Below the pieces are notes generated by a model that did not search any database, had not been told where the DNA came from, and worked only from the letters and a program-made list of their open reading frames with translations. Positions 48,943 to 54,245 of a DNA stretch of 54,245 nt are shown piece by piece. Source of the DNA: an uncultured Bacteroides sp. (lineage in GTDB: Bacteria > Bacteroidota > Bacteroidia > Bacteroidales > Bacteroidaceae); contig CASEYC010000123.1 in assembly GCA_949292025.1 (NCBI GenBank), positions 1 through 54,245 of the forward strand, given 5' to 3'. Numbering within the stretch: the first letter of the stretch is position 1; each line of letters starts with the position of its first letter. Position numbers and translations under genes: made by a program.

Positions 48943-50037
48943 ATGAAAAACTGTAGAACTTTTAGTGTCCTCTTGGGGCTTTTCTGTCTGGCGTTCAACG
49001 TAGTGCTGGGCAGTTGCGAGAACGATGACTCTCCGATGCTGACCAACAGCTTCCTGCTGACAGAGCACGAATTTAGCAACACCACGCAGTCCAACCTCAC
49101 CGTCACATGGAATGGCGCCGACACCTTGCTGCGCGCGCAGTTCCGTCCTTGGCCGGAAGATACCTCCCGGCTGGAGCTGGCCCTGTTGGTGGAATGGAGC
49201 ATCAACGAGAGCTTCTATCCTCTGGGCGTTCTCCTGCCTACGTTGGTGGTAGATCCGGTGCCCGGCGAGGGACAGGTGACTTTCGAAGGCGAGAAAACCG
49301 AGCTGGGGCACAACTTGGCTGTGCAGGGAGTTTACGACGAGGAGGCCGACCACCTGGACCTGACGGTTGTTTCGCAGATGACCGCACCCGAATGGGCCGG
49401 CCGTGAATACACGTTCCGCTTCGGCCCCGGAAGCCTGAAGCTGAAGCATACTTCGCCCCACAATCCCGACGACGTGGCTTTTGCTGGGGAAATGCTGGAC
49501 ATCATCGGCGAACAACTGGGCCGGGCCTACGAGGAAATGAAGTTCGTCTTTCGCGGCGACTATACTTACGACTGGCTGCTGAAGCCCGTGGGCGGCGACT
49601 ACCAATGCCTCTCCTCCTCCAAATACTGGCTGAGCATAGAACGCGAAAACACCCTGATGCTGCTCATGGCCTACGGGAAGGAAGGTGCCGCTCCCACCTC
49701 GCATGCAGCTATGGATAACGTGTATGATGCTTTTACCGGCGGTCACGACGTAGTGGCATTCTTTGAAGCTTGTAGCAATGCTGGCCATCTGTCCGCCAAC
49801 TATACTTTCTCCACCGACGGGCAACTCACCTTGAGCGTCAATCCCTATACACTCTCTGCCTTGGCCGAACTGGCATACCAAGTGGCTCAGATAGACGGTG
49901 TGCTGACGGAGGCGCAACTGGAGCGGTTCAGGCGCTTCGTGGAAATATTCAGTTGTGAGAACACAAATGGCAATTACGACGACTACACGGCGGACTTCCG
50001 CGTGCTGCACACCTCGTCCGAAGCACGCGACATCTGA
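48943..50037 (+). CDS. DUF4925-like lipoprotein of unknown function
   Basis: A 364-residue lipoprotein: MKNCRTFSVLLGLFCLAFNV signal and lipobox LGSC at ~21-24, followed by acidic Glu-Asn-Asp-Asp. The mature part begins with a beta-rich region (NLTVTWNGADTLLRAQF; VTFEGEKTEL) and ends with helices (LAELAYQVAQIDGVLTEAQL). I suspect a DUF4925-type Bacteroidales lipoprotein but cannot confirm. It shares an operator-promoter sequence with the divergent HU-like gene. The GTG just before the ATG is not preferred. Confidence 0.65.
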   Translation: MKNCRTFSVLLGLFCLAFNVVLGSCENDDSPMLTNSFLLTEHEFSNTTQSNLTVTWNGADTLLRAQFRPWPEDTSRLELALLVEWSINESFYPLGVLLPTLVVDPVPGEGQVTFEGEKTELGHNLAVQGVYDEEADHLDLTVVSQMTAPEWAGREYTFRFGPGSLKLKHTSPHNPDDVAFAGEMLDIIGEQLGRAYEEMKFVFRGDYTYDWLLKPVGGDYQCLSSSKYWLSIERENTLMLLMAYGKEGAAPTSHAAMDNVYDAFTGGHDVVAFFEACSNAGHLSANYTFSTDGQLTLSVNPYTLSALAELAYQVAQIDGVLTEAQLERFRRFVEIFSCENTNGNYDDYTADFRVLHTSSEARDI

Positions 50038-50048
50038 AAACTTTTGCC

Positions 50049-50056
50049 TAACTTTG
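50049..50056 (+). promoter_or_regulatory. -7 element of the flavodoxin-family gene
   Basis: TAACTTTG, 12 bp after the lipoprotein stop and 36 bp before the next ATG; gives the reductase its own promoter. The -33 region would lie in the lipoprotein's last codons. Confidence 0.5.
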
Positions 50057-50092
50057 CGCCACGTAAAACAATAGGAAATTGACTGACTGATT

Positions 50093-50719
50093 ATGAAAGT
50101 ACTCTTAGTGAACGGCAGCCCTCACCACGAGGGCTGCACCTATACGGCATTGGAAGAGGTGGCCTCGATGCTGCGCGAGGCGGGTGTGGAGACGGAAATC
50201 GTGTGGTTGGGCGTGCATCCCCTGGCCGGGTGCATCGGTTGCGGCAGTTGCGCCAAGGAGAAGCGGTGTTTCCGCGATGATATTGTGAATGAGTTCCTGG
50301 ACAAGGCGGCCGAGGCAGACGGCTTCGTGTTCGGCTCGCCCGTACACTATGCGGCGGCCAGCGGGACCATCACCTCGTTTCTCGACCGCGCCTTCTATGC
50401 GGGCAACCGCCGGGGCGTCTTTGCCGGCAAGCCCGGGGCAGTGGTGGCCAGTTGCCGCCGGGGTGGTGCTTCCGCCGCCTTCGACCAACTGAACAAATAC
50501 CTGACCATCAGTTCGATGCCCGTCGTCTCGTCGCAATACTGGAACCAGGTGCACGGCAACACGCCCGACGAAGTGCGCCAGGATTTGGAGGGCATGCAGA
50601 CGATGCGCACGCTGGGTCGCAACATGGCGTGGCTCTTGCGTTGCATCGAGGCGGGCCGTCGGGCGGGGATTGACTTCCCGCAGGCGGAGCCGGGGGTAAG
50701 GACGAACTTCATCCGTTGA
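50093..50719 (+). CDS. Flavodoxin-family NAD(P)H:FMN oxidoreductase
   Basis: A 208-residue flavoprotein. VLLVNGSPHHEGCTYTALEE gives the FMN phosphate loop; GCIGCGSCAKEKRC is a cysteine-rich segment common in iron-sulfur flavoprotein-like members; ADGFVFGSPVHYAAASGTI and AVVASCRRGGASAAF complete the FMN site. Such enzymes reduce quinones, nitro compounds or flavins; the physiological substrate is unknown. Followed by a clear terminator. Confidence 0.88.
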   Translation: MKVLLVNGSPHHEGCTYTALEEVASMLREAGVETEIVWLGVHPLAGCIGCGSCAKEKRCFRDDIVNEFLDKAAEADGFVFGSPVHYAAASGTITSFLDRAFYAGNRRGVFAGKPGAVVASCRRGGASAAFDQLNKYLTISSMPVVSSQYWNQVHGNTPDEVRQDLEGMQTMRTLGRNMAWLLRCIEAGRRAGIDFPQAEPGVRTNFIR

Positions 50720-50726
50720 GGCACAA

Positions 50727-50768
50727 AAAAAGAACCGGAAGTGTCCGATGGGGCTTCCGGTTCTTTTT
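50727..50768 (+). terminator. Terminator after the flavodoxin-family gene
   Basis: AGAACCGGAAG (50731-50741) pairs with CTTCCGGTTCT (50754-50764), flanked by A-run and T-run (TTTTTGTTT), a classic intrinsic terminator usable from both sides. Confidence 0.9.
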
Positions 50769-50785
50769 GTTTATTGACAATGGGG

Positions 50786-50902
50786 TCAGTTGGCGTGGCG
50801 GCGTTCTTTGTTTTTATCTTGTAAATAGAAGAACAGCCCTCCGCTCATGGCGATGAGGGATACAAAGATGCACATGATGATAAATACAGTGTCGTTTGCC
50901 AT
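50786..50902 (-). CDS. 38-residue single-helix membrane protein
   Basis: Frame ATG (50900-50902) to TGA (50786-50788) encodes MANDTVFIIMCIFVSLIAMS followed by GGLFFYLQDKNKERRHAN: one membrane helix and a basic tail. It begins 2 bp after the stop of the 61-residue membrane protein gene and has GGAGGA a few bases upstream, so it is probably translated as its partner. Confidence 0.6.
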   Translation of the reverse strand: MANDTVFIIMCIFVSLIAMSGGLFFYLQDKNKERRHAN

Positions 50903-50904
50903 AA

Positions 50905-51090
50905 TTAGTCCTCCTTCTTTTTACTATCCCGTACCAGCCATAGTCCCCAGCCGAGGGTTATCAAGACGGCCACCAAGGCACTGATGACCATCCAAGGATT
51001 CTGTAATCCACTGAATACGGCTGAGAGCAATATGGCCGTGGTAATGTACTTGGCGATATCCATCAGCCATTTGCCTAATTCCTTTCTCAT
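50905..51090 (-). CDS. DUF6722-like small membrane protein
   Basis: A 61-residue protein: amphipathic start MRKELGKWLMDIAKYIT, two membrane helices (TAILLSAVFSGL; WMVISALVAVLITLGWGLWLV) and a basic tail DSKKKED. It resembles the DUF6722 small membrane proteins common in Bacteroides. Coupled to the 38-residue gene 2 bp downstream. Confidence 0.65.
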   Translation of the reverse strand: MRKELGKWLMDIAKYITTAILLSAVFSGLQNPWMVISALVAVLITLGWGLWLVRDSKKKED

Positions 51091-51135
51091 AGCGCAAAGA
51101 TACAGCTATTTATCGGAATATCAAATGCATTACCC

Positions 51136-51720
51136 TTAAAACTCCACCGTTGGCGCCGTCTCTGCCCCGGCCTGTGCCTCGAAGTAGGCGCGCTTCTCGA
51201 AGCCGAACAGCCCGGCCAGGATGTTCTTGGGGAAGCGGCGGATGGCGGTGTTGAACTCCTTCGCGGCGTCGTTGAAGTTCTTGCGCGCCACGTTGATGCG
51301 GTTTTCCGTGCCCTCCAGTTGGGCTTGCAGCTCCAGGAAGTTCTGGTTGGCCTTCAGGTCGGGATAGTTTTCGGTGATGGCCAGCAGCTTGCCCAGGGCG
51401 GTGGCCAGTTGGCCTTGCGCGGCCTGGTATTCGGCCAGCTTCTCGGGCGTCAGGTCGGCGGGGTCCACCTTGATTTGCGTGGCTTTGCTGCGGGCTTCCA
51501 CCACGCCCTCCAGCGTCTCCTGCTCGTGGGTGGCATAGCCCTTGACGGTGTTCACGAGGTTGGGGATGAGGTCGGCGCGGCGCTGGTACTGCGTCTCCAC
51601 GTTGGCCCATTGGTTGCTGACTCCTTCGTCCATGCCGACGAGGCTGTTGTAACCCGTCACGGCCCAGACGGCCAGCACGGCGATGACTACGATGATGATG
51701 ATGGTTGTTGTCTTCTTCAT
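51136..51720 (-). CDS. lemA: LemA family protein
   Basis: A 194-residue LemA: one N-terminal membrane helix (IIIIVVIAVLAVWAVTGYN) and a helical periplasmic domain with VETQYQRRADLIPNLVNTVKGYA, NQNFLELQAQLEGTENRI and a final IRRFPKNILAGLFGFEKRAYF. Function is not settled. LemA genes are usually followed by a TPM-domain gene; here a TA pair lies between them. Its start overlaps the toxin stop as ATGA. Confidence 0.92.
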   Translation of the reverse strand: MKKTTTIIIIVVIAVLAVWAVTGYNSLVGMDEGVSNQWANVETQYQRRADLIPNLVNTVKGYATHEQETLEGVVEARSKATQIKVDPADLTPEKLAEYQAAQGQLATALGKLLAITENYPDLKANQNFLELQAQLEGTENRINVARKNFNDAAKEFNTAIRRFPKNILAGLFGFEKRAYFEAQAGAETAPTVEF

Positions 51721-52043
51721 AAGGTTTTGTTTATTAGTTGTTTCAATATCTTTGCCAAAGTTTTTGGATTACGCCGGGTATCCCACACGTATGCAATGAG
51801 AATGCAGTCTTCTTTTATCGCATAAAGTATTTTATGGTGATGTTTGATGACATACCTAAAGGGGGTAGTCTTCCCGTTTTGCTCATGGACACTTCCCATG
51901 GCAGGAAAGATGAGCAAGTAACGTGTTTCTTGGCGGATTTCAGTGATGATCCGTTGAGCCACGGTTTCATTGGCTTGGTTCATATAGAAGTTATACACTT
52001 CTTCCAAGCTGCTTATGGCTAATGGGGACCATTTGATTACCAT
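51717..52043 (-). CDS. RelE/ParE-type toxin
   Basis: A 108-residue plasmid-stabilisation-type toxin: IKWSPLAISSLEEVYNFYM, then TRYLLIFPAMGSVHEQN, FRYVIKHHHKILYAI and LIAYVWDTRRNPKTL give the RelE/ParE fold with the YxI...D-RRNP ending seen in ParE. It may block gyrase (ParE) or cleave mRNA (RelE); the sequence does not decide. Overlaps the antitoxin gene by 7 bp. Confidence 0.85.
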   Translation of the reverse strand: MVIKWSPLAISSLEEVYNFYMNQANETVAQRIITEIRQETRYLLIFPAMGSVHEQNGKTTPFRYVIKHHHKILYAIKEDCILIAYVWDTRRNPKTLAKILKQLINKTL

Positions 52044-52288
52044 GTCCGTATCACTTTATCAAGTTCTTCATCGGTGATGCACAGTCCTGCTTTATACTGT
52101 CGTTCCACTGTTTCTGCCAATTCTTGGAATAGTTGAGTGGGAAACTCATCACAGGATGAATCGTTCTCCTCACGACGTATGATGCTGCAAGCCTCGGCAA
52201 GTCTTTGCAAGGCTTCTTCCGTGTTGAAATGGTCTATGATTTCCCGTATTAGGATCATCTTGTGGCTGTCCAATTCTGCTGTTGTCAT
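52037..52288 (-). CDS. Antitoxin of the RelE/ParE-type pair
   Basis: An 83-residue acidic protein starting MTTAELDSHKMILIREII, with EEALQRLAEACSIIRREE in the middle and an end KAGLCITDEELDKVIRTW. Position directly before the toxin, overlap of 7 bp and acidity make the antitoxin role likely. Middle and end resemble uncharacterised Bacteroidales antitoxins; no DNA-binding domain is obvious. Confidence 0.7.
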   Translation of the reverse strand: MTTAELDSHKMILIREIIDHFNTEEALQRLAEACSIIRREENDSSCDEFPTQLFQELAETVERQYKAGLCITDEELDKVIRTW

Positions 52289-52313
52289 ATCGCTGTCGTT
52301 CTATAATTCTTTG

Positions 52314-52321
52314 CAAATGTA
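52314..52321 (-). promoter_or_regulatory. -7 element of the TA-lemA unit
   Basis: TACATTTG on the - strand, 26 bp before the antitoxin ATG, with a TTTC ~20 bp upstream. It provides a promoter inside what would otherwise be a TPM-LemA operon. Confidence 0.55.
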
Positions 52322-52366
52322 GTCATTATGGCTGAAAGGGAAAGGATTCCGGCTCTTAAATCTTCT

Positions 52367-53284
52367 TTAGAAGCGCGAGCCTGCCCCGCCTCCTCCGCCG
52401 CTTCCTCCGCCGAAGCTGCCTCCGAATCCGCCACCGCCGAATCCGCCTCCGAACCCTCCGCCGAAGATGACGGGACCACCCCAGCCGCCTCCGCGGCCGC
52501 GGTTGTTGTCACTGCCGTGGCGTTCACGCCGCTTGACCACGTGGCCGCAGTTGCGGCAGACGTAGGTCACTTCCTCCGTTTCCACGCCGTTATGGAAGGA
52601 GAGGGTACGACTGGCGGCACGCTTCAGGGTATGCTTCTTGCAGTGGGGGCAACGGCTCTTGCGCCGGGCGGCCGCCATCGTGATGGCAATGCCGCAGAGG
52701 ACGAAAATGAAAAGAAGTCCAATGGCCACGCCTGCACCACCCCCATCCGAGGCTCCCGGCGTGTCGTTCTCCATCGAGCCGTCCAGCCGGGCGCAGGTGG
52801 CACGGACGCCGGCCACCATGCCTTCGCTCCAACGCTCATCCTTCAGGTAGGGAATCATCGCTTGCGTCTGGATGCGCTTGCAGATGGCATCGGGCAGCAC
52901 GCCCTCCAGGCCGTAGCCCGTGTAGAACTGGATGCACCGTTGGTCGGTGACGAGGAGGATGACCAAACCGTTGTCCTTCCCCTTCTTGCCCACGCCCCAC
53001 GAGTTGAGCAGTTCGTGGCAGAAGTCGAAGCACGTGGCCTCGCCGATGCTGGGCACCACGGCCACCACGGTTTCGATGCCCGTCTGCTGTTCCAGGCGGT
53101 AAAGCATGCGGTCGACGCTGTCCGTGGCGGCGGGGCTGATGATGCCCGCGGGGTCGCACAGATAGCGGTATTTGTTCTGGATATGCACCTTGGGCAGGTT
53201 GTCGGGCGTATAGATGGTTTGCTGTGCCCGCACGCAGAAAGGCAGGCACAGCCACAGGATGAGAAGGGGAATGATTCGTTTCAT
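52367..53284 (-). CDS. TPM domain membrane protein
   Basis: A 305-residue protein: signal peptide (LLILWLCLPFCVRAQ), TPM domain (LCDPAGIISPAATDSVDRML; GIETVVAVVPSI; DNGLVILLVTDQRCIQFYTGYGLEGVLPD, in parts), one membrane helix (VAIGLLFIFVLCGIAITMAA), a CPHCKKH...CRNCGH zinc-ribbon-like segment and a Gly/Phe-rich tail. TPM proteins have reported acid phosphatase activity in plants; bacterial roles are unclear. The start at 53284 (MKRIIP) gives the signal peptide. Confidence 0.88.
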   Translation of the reverse strand: MKRIIPLLILWLCLPFCVRAQQTIYTPDNLPKVHIQNKYRYLCDPAGIISPAATDSVDRMLYRLEQQTGIETVVAVVPSIGEATCFDFCHELLNSWGVGKKGKDNGLVILLVTDQRCIQFYTGYGLEGVLPDAICKRIQTQAMIPYLKDERWSEGMVAGVRATCARLDGSMENDTPGASDGGGAGVAIGLLFIFVLCGIAITMAAARRKSRCPHCKKHTLKRAASRTLSFHNGVETEEVTYVCRNCGHVVKRRERHGSDNNRGRGGGWGGPVIFGGGFGGGFGGGGFGGSFGGGSGGGGGAGSRF

Positions 53285-53333
53285 GCAGTCTCTTCTTGAT
53301 GTTTCGGCGGCTAAGATACGGCTTTTGCGGGAG

Positions 53334-54245
53334 TTATCGGATATATTTGTCCACAAAATTCTTTACCCGCCGCGTATATTCCTCTTTATTCTCCTTATAA
53401 GACACGGCGTGTTCGGCTTCGGGCACCAGCCACAGCTCTTTCGGTCCGGGCTTGGCCTCGTAGAGCGGATGTACCATCCACGTGGGTACAAAGGTGTCGG
53501 CATCGCCGTGGATGAAGAGCATGGGCAGGGTGCATTGCCTGACCTGTTCCAAGGCAGATGCCTCACGGAAATTCCAACCGTATCGCCATTGGCAGAACAG
53601 GGAGGCGATGTCGAGCAAAGGGAAGGCGGGCAGGCCAAACCGGTTCTTCAGTTCTCCTGCAAACTCATCCCATACGGAGGTATAGCCGCAGTCTTCCACG
53701 AAGCATTTGGGGGGCTGGACGTTCATCTGCTTCACCTCTCCGCTGAACATCATTGTAGTGGCTGCACCCATCGAGATGCCGTGTACCACGGTTCGTATGC
53801 TGTCGCCAAAGAGTTGACGCGCCTCATTGGCCCATCGTTGTATGTCCAGCCGGTCGAGCCATCCCATCTGGACGGCATCTCCCTCGCTCAGACCGTGGGC
53901 GTGGAGGTCGGGCAGCAGGATGTTGTAGCCCAGCTGGCGGCTGTACAGGTAGCCGATGGGCATCATGCGGATGGCATTGTCGGTATAACCGTGAATGATG
54001 AGGGCGGTGCGCCGCGTGGGACGTGCGGCAGGAACGTAGAAGGCATGGAGGCGTTCGCCCCGTTCATTTTCTATATAGGTTTCTTTCAGGGCATCAACCG
54101 TGCGCAGGCTGTCCAGCCACGGGCCGAGTTCGGGATAGTCGTGACGCATCTGCTCCCACGAACCGTTGATGTTACGGCTGCGGGTGGTCAGTTCGCCGGG
54201 CTTCAGGGCGTAGTCAACCATGAAGTAGCCTGCGGCAAACAGCAC
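53334..54245 (-). CDS. Alpha/beta hydrolase, N-terminus beyond the window
   Basis: 303 residues are visible; the frame is open to the last base, so the true start lies outside. Nucleophile elbow HGISMGAATTM (Ser), acid in FIHGDADTFVP (Asp) and EAEHAVS (His) complete a catalytic triad; ALIIHGYTDNAIRM is the oxyanion region. A hydrophobic start (LFAAGYFMVDYAL) suggests a membrane anchor. BEM46/dienelactone-type hydrolases of this kind are common in Bacteroides; substrate unknown. Confidence 0.85.
   Translation of the reverse strand: MLFAAGYFMVDYALKPGELTTRSRNINGSWEQMRHDYPELGPWLDSLRTVDALKETYIENERGERLHAFYVPAARPTRRTALIIHGYTDNAIRMMPIGYLYSRQLGYNILLPDLHAHGLSEGDAVQMGWLDRLDIQRWANEARQLFGDSIRTVVHGISMGAATTMMFSGEVKQMNVQPPKCFVEDCGYTSVWDEFAGELKNRFGLPAFPLLDIASLFCQWRYGWNFREASALEQVRQCTLPMLFIHGDADTFVPTWMVHPLYEAKPGPKELWLVPEAEHAVSYKENKEEYTRRVKNFVDKYIR

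Overview
The window is a chromosomal segment of a Bacteroidales bacterium. The evidence is a SusC/SusD pair, promoters of the TAnnTTTG (-7) type with a TTG/TTTG box about 20 bp upstream, a Bacteroidetes-type division/cell-wall (dcw) cluster, a glycine-lipid acyltransferase pair and HU-like DNA-binding proteins of Bacteroides type. The core genes are GC-rich for the order, so I do not name a genus. No rRNA, tRNA or CRISPR array was seen.

Layout. (1) 1-5.4 kb is an accessory region on the + strand. It holds the tail of an HU-like protein, two Abi/HEPN-type proteins, a DUF2442 protein, a decayed HigB/HigA-type toxin-antitoxin pair and an intact PIN toxin with a small partner. Three copies of a ~230 bp repeat follow the first three genes one by one, so the region looks like a cassette array. 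(2) 5.5-8.6 kb carries a lipoprotein, a PagL-like outer-membrane protein and recO. (3) 8.6-24.9 kb on the - strand is the dcw operon in the order mraZ-rsmH-ftsL-ftsI-murE-mraY-murD-ftsW-murG-murC-ftsQ-ftsA-ftsZ-yqeY. It is tightly packed except for a 295 bp gap between mraY and murD that holds a 4 x 24 bp palindromic minisatellite and a possible small ORF. (4) 25.2-29.2 kb holds a DUF3592-like protein, an M48 protease, an ECF sigma factor and the glycine-lipid genes glsA-glsB. (5) 29.3-36.2 kb is a small polysaccharide utilisation locus (susC-susD-sulfatase) with no local regulator. (6) 36.4-48.0 kb holds comF and then purM, prfA and pyrF, which I recall as neighbours in many Bacteroides. Here they are separated by defence-type cargo: an MjaI-like (CTAG) R-M system between prfA and pyrF; a HARE-HTH/PD-ExK nuclease, a Fic protein and several unknown genes between purM and prfA; and an NgoMIV-like (GCCGGC) R-M system upstream of purM. 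(7) 48.1-50.7 kb holds a second HU-like gene and a divergent lipoprotein gene, separated by an array of five AAGCCTTTTT boxes at exact 22 bp spacing, then a flavodoxin-type reductase. (8) 50.8-54.2 kb holds two small membrane proteins, lemA, a RelE/ParE-type TA pair, a TPM-domain protein and a partial alpha/beta hydrolase.

Best leads for something undescribed: the 22 bp-phased operator array shared by the divergent HU-like and lipoprotein promoters; the gene-plus-repeat cassette array at 0.5-3.8 kb with its AATTCG-centred palindromes; the in-frame fusion of an MNT nucleotidyltransferase to a C5-cytosine methyltransferase; and the N4-cytosine-type methyltransferase with a degenerate staphylococcal-nuclease-like tail.
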